NCBI GenBank assembly: GCA_021604785.1
Contig: BQJQ01000004.1
Location: 1 to 38,287 of the forward strand
Reading direction: 5' to 3'
DNA length: 38,287 bases
From: Phycisphaeraceae bacterium
Lineage (GTDB): Bacteria > Planctomycetota > Phycisphaerae > Phycisphaerales > UBA1924
Position numbers and translations under genes: made by a program
The notes under the pieces: generated by a model
Databases searched by the model: none
Seen by the model: the letters and a program-made list of their open reading frames with translations, nothing else
What the model was told of the DNA's origin: nothing
Part shown: positions 15,947 through 24,132 of the stretch, piece after piece
Numbering within the stretch: position 1 is the stretch's first letter
Layout: each line of letters opens with the position of its first letter

Positions 15947-17155
15947 CTACGGGCACCCGCCGAGGAAGGCGGCGACGAATGCATCGACGTCGTCCACGTT
16001 CAGCAGGCCGTTCCCATCGAAATCGACCGCGAGATCCCCCGCCAAGAAGAACGTGGTGAATGCATCAACATCGTCGACGTTAAGCAGACCATTCGCGTCC
16101 AGATCCGCAGAGCACGGCTGCGCCTGTGATATGGGCTGGTCGTTGGTCACACAATGCACCCCGCCACCCCAGTACCAGATTTCCCGGCAGTCAACCACAA
16201 GAACATCACGCCCCGGGAAGAAGCCCTGGATCGTGCTGGCCGCCGCGTTGTCCCACGCGGGCTTGTTGAATCCTGTGACAATGACGGCCCCGTTGATCAC
16301 GAGCCAGTTCACGTAGTTCGCCGACATCTGGCTGCCTTGGTAGCTCACCTTCCCGGGGATATCGATCCTGACGACCTCGAAGCCCGCGGCTGAGATGATC
16401 TGCACCGCCTCTTCGTACACAGGCGCATCGACATCGCTCTGATCCACGTGCCGCGCCACCGCAACGGTGTCCACATCAATGAAGCGCGCAATACCGTCCA
16501 CGTGTCCCCCGGTGAATTCGTCATCGGCGGGCGCTGTCTCAAGCCACACGATCTGCGTTACGCCGAATTTCTCGGCAAACAGCACCTCGTGCTCGGCACG
16601 CGTCATGCCCGGGTTGCGATCGGCGAACACGGGCCACGTCGTGATCAGCGCACCAGCACCATTGAACTCAAGCGCCCCCCGCTCGTTGATCGTGCCGATT
16701 GCGTCGGTTGCGTGCCCGGTTGTCTGTGCGACCCACGCGGGCACCGCGTCATCGAGATTCCACGGCGCGATGATCCCGCCCCACGCGTCGAACGCCCAAT
16801 CCTGCGCCGTGAGCCCGCCGCCCTGCTCGACCCAAACCGGCCCGTTATCACGCATCCACGCCCAGTTGTACGGCGTGACATGAAATGTCACATTGTTGAG
16901 CGGGACCCCCCGCGCCGCGAGGTACGCCTCCGCCTGCCCACGCGCGGCCTCAGTCCTGGTGAGTAAGTTAAGGTGCTCGTATCCCTGGATCGCACCGATG
17001 ATGCGCGCAAAATCAGGTCGGTAAGAACTCTCGATGCCATGCGGCCACTGCATCCATGTCGCCGACTGCGGCTCCCACTCAGCAGGCACGCGCGGCGTCG
17101 CGGTTGCAGTCCCGCCCGCGATCGCGATGACCGCAAGCAGAATCAGTGACTTCAT
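15947..17155 (-). CDS. Secreted agmatine/peptidylarginine deiminase-family protein with dockerin-like tail
   Basis: A 402-residue protein. The ATG at 17155 has GGAGGAG about 7 bases upstream. Residues 1-20 are a signal peptide (MKSLILLAVIAIAGGTATAT). Residues 24-345 belong to the family containing agmatine deiminase and Porphyromonas peptidylarginine deiminase: MRDNGPVWV (101-109), DDEFTGGHVDGIARF (211-225, with H218 and D220) and GGGVHCVTND (330-339), whose C335 is the expected nucleophile. The usual LEGG segment is degenerate (GALEFNGAGALITT). Typical agmatine deiminases are cytoplasmic; export and the Cys-bounded tail (348-402) make an extracellular role, on free or peptide-bound guanidino groups, more likely. 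The three protease genes downstream fit that idea, but the substrate is inference. Confidence 0.88.
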   Translation of the reverse strand: MKSLILLAVIAIAGGTATATPRVPAEWEPQSATWMQWPHGIESSYRPDFARIIGAIQGYEHLNLLTRTEAARGQAEAYLAARGVPLNNVTFHVTPYNWAWMRDNGPVWVEQGGGLTAQDWAFDAWGGIIAPWNLDDAVPAWVAQTTGHATDAIGTINERGALEFNGAGALITTWPVFADRNPGMTRAEHEVLFAEKFGVTQIVWLETAPADDEFTGGHVDGIARFIDVDTVAVARHVDQSDVDAPVYEEAVQIISAAGFEVVRIDIPGKVSYQGSQMSANYVNWLVINGAVIVTGFNKPAWDNAAASTIQGFFPGRDVLVVDCREIWYWGGGVHCVTNDQPISQAQPCSADLDANGLLNVDDVDAFTTFFLAGDLAVDFDGNGLLNVDDVDAFVAAFLGGCP

Positions 17156-17192
17156 CACCAGGCTCCTCCAGCGCAGCACAACGCTTGGTCGC

Positions 17193-17221
17193 AGTCTAGT
17201 TTCTGTGACGCTCTTACACAA
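17193..17221 (-). promoter_or_regulatory. Candidate promoter for the deiminase gene
   Basis: Minus strand: TTGTGT (17216-17221), a 17-base spacer, TAGACT (17193-17198), about 40 bases before the ATG at 17155. The boxes match 3 and 4 of 6 bases; the support is the exact spacing and the low GC of this gap. Confidence 0.3.
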
Positions 17222-17251
17222 TCATGTCTCTAGGACGAGCAAACAGCCGAC

Positions 17252-18826
17252 TTACGCCGACCAGCCCGCCTTGAACTTCTTCAGCTGGTCCTCGAGCCCC
17301 GTCACGACGTCGTCGCCCAGCGCCTTCGACTCGGCCAGCTTGTCGTACACGTCCTTGCCGCCCGTCTGGAAGTGCTCGTGCATCGCCTTCTCGAACGCGC
17401 TGACCTGGTCCAGCGGCACGTCGTCGAGGTACCCCTTGGCACCGGCGTAGATCGAGATGATCTGCTCGGTCACGGGCATCGGGACGTACTGAGGCTGCTT
17501 GAGCAGCTCGACCATCGCGGCCCCGCGGTCCAGCTGCTTCTGCGTCGCCTTGTCCAGCTCGGTGCCCAGCTGAGCGAACGCCTCGAGCTCGCGGAACGCC
17601 GCGAGGTCCAGACGCAGCGAGCCGGCGATCTTCTTCATCGCCTTCACCTGGGCCGCACCGCCCACGCGGCTCACCGAGATGCCCACGTTCACAGCCGGGC
17701 GCACGCCCTTGTAGAACAGGTCCGGCTCGAGGTAGATCTGCCCGTCGGTGATCGAGATCACGTTCGTCGGGATGTACGCCGACACGTCGCCCTCCTGCGT
17801 CTCGATGACGGGCAGCGCGGTCAGCGAGCCGGCGCCGTTCTCGTCGGAGAGCTTGGTCGCCCGCTCGAGCAGGCGGCTGTGCAGGTAGAACACGTCGCCC
17901 GGGTACGCCTCACGCCCCGGCGGGCGACGCAGCAGCAGCGATAGCTGGCGGTACGCGACCGCCTGCTTGGACAGGTCGTCATAAATCAGCAGCGCGTGCT
18001 TGGGCATCGGCGCGCCGGAGGACAGCTTCTGCCCCGCCTGCTTGCCCGACCACATGAAGTACTCGCCCATCGTGCACCCGGTGTACGGCGCGATGTACTG
18101 CATCGGCGCCGGGTCCGAGCTCGCGGCGTTCACCACGATCGTGTAGTCCATCGCGCCCTGCTCGCGCAGCGTCTGCACCACGCCCGCGACGGTCGACTCC
18201 TTCTGCCCCACCGCAACATAAATGCAGACCACGGCCTCGTCGGTGCCCCAGAACTGCTTCTGGTTGATGATCGCGTCCAGCGCGATCGCCGTCTTGCCCG
18301 TCTTCCGGTCGCCGATGATCAGCTCGCGCTGCCCGCGACCGATCGGGATCATCGAGTCGATCGCCTTCACGCCCGTCTGCAGCGGCTCGTGCACCGGCTG
18401 CCGCGCCGCAATGCCGGGCGCGATGATGTCCACCTTGCGGAACTCGGCCGGGTTCAACGCCGCGCCGTCGTCGAGCGGCTCGCCCAGTGGGTTCACCACA
18501 CGCCCGAGCAGCGTCTCACCCACAGGCACATCGAGCAGGCGACCGGTCGATTTGACCATGTCGCCTTCCTTCACCTTGAGGTAGTCGCCGTAGATGATCG
18601 CGCCGACCGTGTCCTGCTCCAGGTTCATGACCTGGCCCATCACGCCGCCGTCGGACGTCTGGAACTCGAGCAGCTCGCCGGCCATCGCCTTGGCCAAGCC
18701 GTAGATGCGGGCGATGCCGTCGCCGACCTCCACCACACGGCCGACCTCGCTCACCTCAAGCTCCGAGGCAAACTGCGCGATCTCTTGCTTGATGACGCTC
18801 GTGATCTCGTCGGTTCGGATCTTCAC
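17252..18826 (-). CDS. atpA: F1F0 ATP synthase subunit alpha
   Basis: A 524-residue alpha subunit, full length for the family, starting at GTG 18826 ([16 protein letters not shown]). It carries the non-catalytic nucleotide site: Walker A GDRKTGKT (172-179), then [20 protein letters not shown] and the [13 protein letters not shown] signature. It should form the alpha3beta3 hexamer with beta subunits and sit on the cytoplasmic side of the membrane ATP synthase. The usual neighbours are absent: upstream is a CdaR-like gene after a 173-base gap and downstream the deiminase, with no delta, gamma or beta gene in the window. Nothing in the sequence looks degenerate, so it is probably the functional subunit encoded away from the rest of the operon, or part of a split operon. 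Confidence 0.96.
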   Translation of the reverse strand: MKIRTDEITSVIKQEIAQFASELEVSEVGRVVEVGDGIARIYGLAKAMAGELLEFQTSDGGVMGQVMNLEQDTVGAIIYGDYLKVKEGDMVKSTGRLLDVPVGETLLGRVVNPLGEPLDDGAALNPAEFRKVDIIAPGIAARQPVHEPLQTGVKAIDSMIPIGRGQRELIIGDRKTGKTAIALDAIINQKQFWGTDEAVVCIYVAVGQKESTVAGVVQTLREQGAMDYTIVVNAASSDPAPMQYIAPYTGCTMGEYFMWSGKQAGQKLSSGAPMPKHALLIYDDLSKQAVAYRQLSLLLRRPPGREAYPGDVFYLHSRLLERATKLSDENGAGSLTALPVIETQEGDVSAYIPTNVISITDGQIYLEPDLFYKGVRPAVNVGISVSRVGGAAQVKAMKKIAGSLRLDLAAFRELEAFAQLGTELDKATQKQLDRGAAMVELLKQPQYVPMPVTEQIISIYAGAKGYLDDVPLDQVSAFEKAMHEHFQTGGKDVYDKLAESKALGDDVVTGLEDQLKKFKAGWSA

Positions 18827-18999
18827 GGGACGTGTCCTCTCGGCTCCGCCCGGGCCCCAAAGCGCGCCACCTCATGGCTCGCCCGGGCCCGGCTCCGGCG
18901 TGGTGTTCAGCGACCGCCGATGCACCGACCGGCGGGCCCCAACGGTAGCTCCGCACGCACAAGATTTCCGCCCGATCCAGACCCCGATCCGCCCCCCGC

Positions 19000-20058
19000 T
19001 CACGGCGAGGCAGGATCCGGCCCCTCCACCGCCGCTCGCTCGATCCGCACCCGGACCTCATCGCGGGCGATTTCCGCCCGCACCCCCGCCGGGAGCCCGT
19101 AGATCCGGGCCCGCGCCGACTCCACCCCGGCTTCGAGCTCCGCAAACGACAGCCCCACCACCGCCACCGGGCGGACCTCGCCCCGCCCAATCCGGTCAAG
19201 CTGCTCCTGCGGCCCGGTCAGCACCACGTCCACCAGGTCCTGGTCCGCAGGCTCCACCGTGATCGTCCACCGACCGAGCTCCGACGGCGCCAGCAGAATC
19301 TGCACGGGCATCGTCGGCACCGTCAACGACGCCGCCTTCGACCGCAGCTGCACCCGGATGTCCACGCGAGCCGGGTCCACCCGCACGGGCCACCCGCCGC
19401 GGACGTCCGCCGGCGCCGCCACCCGCACCCCCGCGACAACCTCCTCACGCCCGGGCACCAGCGGCCCCAGCTCCCGGTCCGTCAGCGTCGCCTCCACCGC
19501 CAGCCCGTTCTCGATCTCATTGAGCACCGATTCGGGCGCGACCACCCGCACCACCGCCGGGCTCGCCGTCGGCGCCGCGAGCAGCTCCACGCCCTCGGGC
19601 ACGCTCACACGCACCGGGAACTCCCGCGCGCCCAGCTGCCCGACCTGCACCTCGACCCGCGCCGGCGAAACCGACTCGATCGTCACCCCCGCGTCCCGGA
19701 ACGACTCGCTCCCCCGCAACGCCTCGCGGAGATCGACCTCGTGCGTGCCCGGCTCGCTCGGGAAGTCCGGCCCGACCGTCAGCGTCGCACGCCCGACCAG
19801 GCGGTCCGCCAGCTCGTCGATCAACGCCGCCGACCCGGCGATCGTCACCTCCGCCGTCCCGTCCCACCCCTGCCCGGGCGCCGCCCGCACCACCAGCCCC
19901 TCGGACCGCGTCGCGTCGCCCTCGGACCTGTCCGCCAGCACCACCTGCACCGAGATCGTGCTCGTTTGCAGCGTCTGCGACTCCGCCAGCGCCCAAGCCA
20001 GCGCCGCCAGCACCGTCACCACGATCACCGTCCGCAGGTTGGGCCGCCCGAAAAACAC
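19000..20058 (-). CDS. cdaR: CdaR/YbbR-like regulator of diadenylate cyclase
   Basis: A 352-residue protein with one N-terminal membrane helix (about 8-25, LRTVIVVTVLAALAWALAES) and a large extracytoplasmic part made of repeated beta units resembling YbbR domains (for example VTIAGSAALIDELADRLVGRATLTV and VVLTGPQEQLDRIGRGEVRPV). In Firmicutes, CdaR binds and modulates the membrane diadenylate cyclase CdaA. The GTG at 20058 directly follows the cdaA stop (TGAGTG, no gap), so the two are translated from one message. The family match rests on fold-like repeats, topology and position rather than strong motifs. Confidence 0.75.
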   Translation of the reverse strand: MFFGRPNLRTVIVVTVLAALAWALAESQTLQTSTISVQVVLADRSEGDATRSEGLVVRAAPGQGWDGTAEVTIAGSAALIDELADRLVGRATLTVGPDFPSEPGTHEVDLREALRGSESFRDAGVTIESVSPARVEVQVGQLGAREFPVRVSVPEGVELLAAPTASPAVVRVVAPESVLNEIENGLAVEATLTDRELGPLVPGREEVVAGVRVAAPADVRGGWPVRVDPARVDIRVQLRSKAASLTVPTMPVQILLAPSELGRWTITVEPADQDLVDVVLTGPQEQLDRIGRGEVRPVAVVGLSFAELEAGVESARARIYGLPAGVRAEIARDEVRVRIERAAVEGPDPASP

Positions 20059-20994
20059 TCAGCCAGCCTCCTTCGACCGATCCGTGATCGTCGTGATCTG
20101 CGACGCCCCGCGCGCGCCGACCTTCGAATCGATCATCGTCCCGGGCTCCGACGCGTCGAACGTCTCGCCCTCGTCGTCGTTCTCGTCGGGACGCTCCTCG
20201 TCGGCGCCAAGCCGCTCGGCGATCTCCTGCTCGAGCCGGTCCGCCGGGATCGCAGACCCCAGCACCCCGCGCTCGGCCATCCGGATCAACCCCGACTCCT
20301 CGCTCACCACGATCACGATCGCGTCCGAATCCTTCGAGATCCCCACCGCCGCCCGGTGCCGCGACCCCAGCGTCGGGTCGGGCATGTCCGACGGGTCCGC
20401 CATGGGCAGCTGCACCCCCGCCGCCCACACCTTGCGCCCGCGGATCACCACCGCCAGGTCATGCAACGCCGACCCGGGATAGAAAATTGTCTGCAGCAGC
20501 CGCGCCGTCAGGTCCGCGTTCAGCTCCGTCCCGCCCTCGATCAAACTCCGCAGCCCGACCGTCCGCTCGACCACAATCAGCGCGCCGAACCGGCTCTTGG
20601 ACAGGTACACGCACGCCGTCGTGATGTCCCCCGCGACCTGCTCGATGTCCGTCTGAGTCCCGCGGAACCAGCTCGCCTCGCCCAGGCGGATCAGCGCCCG
20701 CCGAAGCTCGGGCTGGAAGACCACCACCAGCGCAATCGCGATCAGCGCCAACGCCCGGTCATACAGGTACCCGATCCGCTCGAACGATCCCTCGCCGCCC
20801 AGAATCCGCACGATGATCGTCCCGATCACGATCAGCGCGAGCAGCCCCTTGAGGGCCCCCGCCGCCCGCGTGCCCTGCACGAACCGGACCACGGCGTACA
20901 CGACCACCCAGATCAGCGCGAACTCGACGAGCACCTCCCACCACGGGTAGGAGCCCACGCGTTCGATCAGATCCAGGACTCTCGTAAACGGCAC
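20059..20994 (-). CDS. cdaA: Membrane diadenylate cyclase with DLA in place of DGA
   Basis: A 311-residue CdaA-type enzyme making c-di-AMP from two ATP. I choose GTG 20994 because GGAAGG (21001-21006) is 6 bases upstream; ATGs at 21030 and 21027 lack one. Three membrane helices lie at about 20-38, 47-66 and 81-95, then the DisA_N domain: FGALIVVER (136-144), FYPGSALHDLAVVI (171-184), GSRHRAAVGIS (210-220) and VIVVSEESG. RHR is intact, but the catalytic DGA is D179-L180-A181. Asp179, which contacts metal and ribose, is kept. The C-terminal 50 residues are acidic and variable. Paired with the cdaR-like gene. Confidence 0.92.
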   Translation of the reverse strand: MPFTRVLDLIERVGSYPWWEVLVEFALIWVVVYAVVRFVQGTRAAGALKGLLALIVIGTIIVRILGGEGSFERIGYLYDRALALIAIALVVVFQPELRRALIRLGEASWFRGTQTDIEQVAGDITTACVYLSKSRFGALIVVERTVGLRSLIEGGTELNADLTARLLQTIFYPGSALHDLAVVIRGRKVWAAGVQLPMADPSDMPDPTLGSRHRAAVGISKDSDAIVIVVSEESGLIRMAERGVLGSAIPADRLEQEIAERLGADEERPDENDDEGETFDASEPGTMIDSKVGARGASQITTITDRSKEAG

Positions 20995-21000
20995 GCACGA

Positions 21001-21006
21001 CCTTCC
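21001..21006 (-). promoter_or_regulatory. Shine-Dalgarno deciding the cdaA start
   Basis: GGAAGG on the minus strand, 6 bases from the GTG at 20994. The alternative ATGs at 21030 and 21027 lie upstream of it and have no comparable site. Confidence 0.6.
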
Positions 21007-21109
21007 GGGGGTTGGGCCCGCCGCCATCATCGCGCCGGGTCGCGGGCCGAACGCTCCGGGATGATCCTACCCGGAACCCGGATCGGGCCCACCATACCAT
21101 CGGCTCATC

Positions 21110-22231
21110 ATGGGCCATCGGGACCAATCGAACCCGGGTTCAGCCCGCAATACCCCCCGCGCGCCCGCCGCGCCACGCCCCCATCCCGGCCCGCCCGCGC
21201 CACCCGAACCCGAGTCTCTCGCGCCCGCCGTCGAACGCTGGTTCGCCGCCGCCGCGCGCGACCTCCCCTGGCGGACCCACCCCCGCGATCCCTACCGCTC
21301 GCTCGTCTCCGAGCTCATGCTCCAGCAGACCCAGGTCGCCCGCGTCATCGACCGCTTCGACGCCTTCGTCGCCCGCTTCCCAACCGCCCGCGCCCTCGCC
21401 GCGGCCGACGAGCAGGAGGTGCTCGCCGAGTGGTCCGGGCTGGGGTACTACCGCCGGGCCCGCCTGCTGCACGCGTGCGCCCGGGCGATCGTCGCCGACC
21501 ACGCCGGGCGAGTGCCAACGACCGCCGCCGAGCTGCGCTCGCTCCCGGGCATCGGGGCGTACACCGCCGGCGCGCTCGCCTCGATCGTCTTCGGCAAACC
21601 CGAGCCCGCCGTGGACGGCAACGTCATCCGCGTCCTCCTCCGCCTGCACGGGTCCGAGCTCGCCCAGGATGCGCCCGCGACGCGCACCTGGGCGACCGAC
21701 CACGCCCGCGCGCTCGCCGAAGCCGCCGACGATCCGGGCGCCGTCGCCGAGGGTCTGATGGAACTCGGCGCCACCGTCTGCACACCTGGAGCGCCCAAGT
21801 GCGACGCCTGCCCGCTGCGCGCATCGTGCGTCGCCCGCCGCGAGGGCACGACCACCACCATCCCCGCGCCCAAGACGCGCGCCAAAGTCAGCGCCCTCTT
21901 CTGCGACTCGATCCTTGACGAAGACACCCGCGGGCGCCTGCTCGTCGAACGCCGCCCGACGGCCGGCATGTGGGGCGGGCTCTGGCAGGCGCCCACGCTC
22001 GAGCAGCCCGACCGCGCGCCCACCGCCGCCGACGTGCGCGCGTTCGCCCGGGCCCGGTCCGTCGAACGCGTCGAGTCGTTCGAGCACAAGACCAGCCACC
22101 GGCTCGTCCGCTTCCGCGTCTGGCACGCCACGGGCGCCCGCGCCGGCAGCCTGCGCGTCCGCCGATCCCGCGCCCAGATCGCCGAGCTCGGGCTCTCCAA
22201 CCCCCAACGCCGCATCCTGCTGGGACCCTGA
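21110..22231 (+). CDS. mutY: A/G-specific adenine DNA glycosylase
   Basis: A 373-residue repair enzyme that removes adenine mispaired with 8-oxoguanine. A Pro/Ala-rich extension of about 35 residues precedes the catalytic domain. SELMLQQTQV (67-76) contains catalytic Glu68; LPGIGAYTAGA (145-155) is the helix-hairpin-helix; AVDGNVIRVL (167-176) holds catalytic Asp169; and C224, C231, C234 and C240 give the C-x6-C-x2-C-x5-C iron-sulfur ligands. The C-terminal 115 residues are the NUDIX-like MutY domain that recognises 8-oxoG (RPTAGMWGGLWQAP). It is divergent from cdaA, with 115 bases between starts. The ribosome site at ATG 21110 is weak, so a start inside the extension is possible. Confidence 0.95.
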   Translation: MGHRDQSNPGSARNTPRAPAAPRPHPGPPAPPEPESLAPAVERWFAAAARDLPWRTHPRDPYRSLVSELMLQQTQVARVIDRFDAFVARFPTARALAAADEQEVLAEWSGLGYYRRARLLHACARAIVADHAGRVPTTAAELRSLPGIGAYTAGALASIVFGKPEPAVDGNVIRVLLRLHGSELAQDAPATRTWATDHARALAEAADDPGAVAEGLMELGATVCTPGAPKCDACPLRASCVARREGTTTTIPAPKTRAKVSALFCDSILDEDTRGRLLVERRPTAGMWGGLWQAPTLEQPDRAPTAADVRAFARARSVERVESFEHKTSHRLVRFRVWHATGARAGSLRVRRSRAQIAELGLSNPQRRILLGP

Positions 22232-22253
22232 GGGCCCCACCTATGCTCGGGCC

Positions 22254-23000
22254 GTGAAGATCGCCGTCATCATCCCGGTCTACAACGAGGCGAACGTCCT
22301 CCGCGACAGCTTCGAGCGCCTCGCCGCGACCCCGGCCCCCATGAAGCCCGACGGCACCTGGTGCGAACGCGCGTACTACCTCGTCGACGACGGGTCGACC
22401 GACGGGTCCGACGCGATCATCGCCGAGCTCGCCGAGCGCGACGGTGTCCGCGCCCTGGGCGGCACACCCAACCGGGGCAAGGGGCACGCGCTGTCGCTCG
22501 GCTTCGCCGCAGCGGTTGAAGACGGATGCGACGCGCTGATCGTTCAGGACGCCGACCTCGAGTACGACCCGGCGGACATGGACCCCGTCCTCTCACCCAT
22601 CCTCGACGGGCGCGCCGACGCGGTCATCGGGACCAGATTCCTTGGTGAGTCCCACCGCGTGCTCTACTACTGGCACTCGATCGCCAACCGCGTGATCACC
22701 ACGTTCAGCAACATGCTGAGCAACCTGAACCTGACCGACATCGAGTGCGGGTACAAAGCGTTCACCCGCGACGTCGCCGCCCGCATCACCATCACCGAGT
22801 CCCGGTTCGGCGTCGAGCCCGAGCTGGTCGCCAAGCTCGCCAAGATGCGCCTGCCCGCGGACGACGCGAAGACCCGCCCTCTGCGCATCTACGAGGTTCC
22901 CATCTCGTACGCCGGGCGGACGTACGCCGAGGGCAAGAAGATCGGGTGGCGCGACGGCGTCGCGGCGATGTGGGCGATCGCGAAGCACAACCTCGGGTAA
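22254..23000 (+). CDS. Family 2 glycosyltransferase, dolichol/polyprenyl-phosphate type
   Basis: A 248-residue GT-A glycosyltransferase. It starts at GTG 22254, giving MKIAVIIPVYNEANVL, the usual N-terminus; no ATG is available in frame. DDGSTDGS (45-52) and QDADLEYDPADM (98-109, with the DxD-like metal site) are diagnostic, with RGKGHALSLGF between them as in polyprenyl-phosphate mannose or glucose synthases. The C-terminal segment RIYEVPISYAGRTYAEGKKI is typical of that group. It has no membrane helices, so it probably acts at the cytoplasmic face, transferring a sugar from a nucleotide donor to polyprenyl phosphate. It follows mutY by 22 bases and converges on purK. Confidence 0.9.
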   Translation: MKIAVIIPVYNEANVLRDSFERLAATPAPMKPDGTWCERAYYLVDDGSTDGSDAIIAELAERDGVRALGGTPNRGKGHALSLGFAAAVEDGCDALIVQDADLEYDPADMDPVLSPILDGRADAVIGTRFLGESHRVLYYWHSIANRVITTFSNMLSNLNLTDIECGYKAFTRDVAARITITESRFGVEPELVAKLAKMRLPADDAKTRPLRIYEVPISYAGRTYAEGKKIGWRDGVAAMWAIAKHNLG

Positions 23001-23012
23001 TTCTTTCGCGCC

Positions 23013-24128
23013 TCACCCGACGACGCGGGTGTAGTGCTCGAGCCGGGCGCTCAGCTCGGCGGGCGAGCACGCCGTGATCGTGACGTGCCCGACCTTGCGC
23101 CCCGGCCTGGGCGCCTTCTCGTAGTCGTGCAGCACCGCCCCGGGCACCGACGCCACGCGGACCGGGTCGGGCAGCTCGCCGATCGCGTTGACCATCGCGC
23201 TCGCGACGCTCCCGGCCGTCTCGCCCAGCTCCATCCCGAGCACCGCCCGCAGGTGGTTCTCGAACTGGCTCGCGGGCGCGCCCTCGATGGTCCAGTGCCC
23301 GGTGTTGTGCACCCGCGGGGCGATCTCGTTGGCGAGCAGCGTCGCGTCCGCGCCCTCGCCGGTCTGGAAGAACTCGACCGCCATCACGCCGACGTACCCG
23401 AGGTGATCCATGATCGCGCGCGCCGCGGATTCCGCCCGCTCGCGGAGCCCCGCGGGCACGCCCGGGGCCGGTGCGCGCGTCAGGCGGAGGATCCCGCCGC
23501 GGTGGACGTTCTGCGCGGGCGGGTAGAACCGGCATTCGCCATCGCGTGCGCGCACGGCGACCACGCTCAGCTCGCGTTCGAAAGGCACGAACGCGTCGAG
23601 GATCGCCGGGGCCCCGCCGATCGCGCGCCACGCCGCGGGCGCGTCGTGCGCGCCCGAGACCAGGAACTGCCCCTTGCCGTCGTACCCCAGACGCCTCGCC
23701 TTGAGAAGCGCCGGCTCGCCCACACGCGTCAGGGCGGGCGCGATCTGGTGCTCGCTATCGATCGGCACGAACCCGGGCATCGCCACGCCCAGCTGCGCAA
23801 ACAGCTCCCGCTCGTTCAACCTGTCCTGCGCGACGCGCAACGCCCCGGGCGTCGGGTGCACCGGCACGCGCTGCGCGACCCACTCGGCGCTCTCGACCGG
23901 CACGTTCTCGAACTCGTACGTCACCACGTCGCACCCGTCGGCGAGGCGGCCGAGGGCATCCGCGTCGTCGTACGCGCCCACGACCTGCTCGCAGACCCGC
24001 CCGGCGGAGCACTCCGGGTTCGGATCGAGCACGCGGCAGCGGACGCCGAGCTTCTCGCCCGCCTGCGCCAGCAGGCGCGCGAGCTGCCCGCCGCCGAGGA
24101 TCCCGACGAGGGGGCCGTCCGCGCCCAC
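23013..24128 (-). CDS. purK: N5-carboxyaminoimidazole ribonucleotide synthase
   Basis: A 371-residue ATP-grasp enzyme of de novo purine synthesis; it carboxylates AIR using ATP and bicarbonate. LVGILGGGQLARLLAQAG is the characteristic N-terminus, followed by VVTYEFENVP, LLKARRLGYDGKGQF (ATP-grasp lysine loop), FERELSVVAVR and NEIAPRVHNTGHWTIEG. Two GTG starts are possible: 24128, 4 bases after the purE stop, and 24143, which overlaps purE by 11 bases. I use 24128 because it gives the usual short lead to the Gly-rich loop. It is downstream of purE and surely co-translated with it; its product feeds PurE. Confidence 0.95.
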   Translation of the reverse strand: MGADGPLVGILGGGQLARLLAQAGEKLGVRCRVLDPNPECSAGRVCEQVVGAYDDADALGRLADGCDVVTYEFENVPVESAEWVAQRVPVHPTPGALRVAQDRLNERELFAQLGVAMPGFVPIDSEHQIAPALTRVGEPALLKARRLGYDGKGQFLVSGAHDAPAAWRAIGGAPAILDAFVPFERELSVVAVRARDGECRFYPPAQNVHRGGILRLTRAPAPGVPAGLRERAESAARAIMDHLGYVGVMAVEFFQTGEGADATLLANEIAPRVHNTGHWTIEGAPASQFENHLRAVLGMELGETAGSVASAMVNAIGELPDPVRVASVPGAVLHDYEKAPRPGRKVGHVTITACSPAELSARLEHYTRVVG

Positions 24129-24132
24129 GCCC

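Noticed and set aside
4038-16114. Repeated tail DNA as a CRISPR or mobile-element repeat
   Set aside because: The repeats are in frame, encode the calcium loops and lack regular spacers or terminal inverted repeats.
19741-21918. 725-codon plus-strand open frame across cdaR, cdaA and mutY
   Set aside because: Arg/Pro/His-rich low complexity, crossing three well-supported genes.
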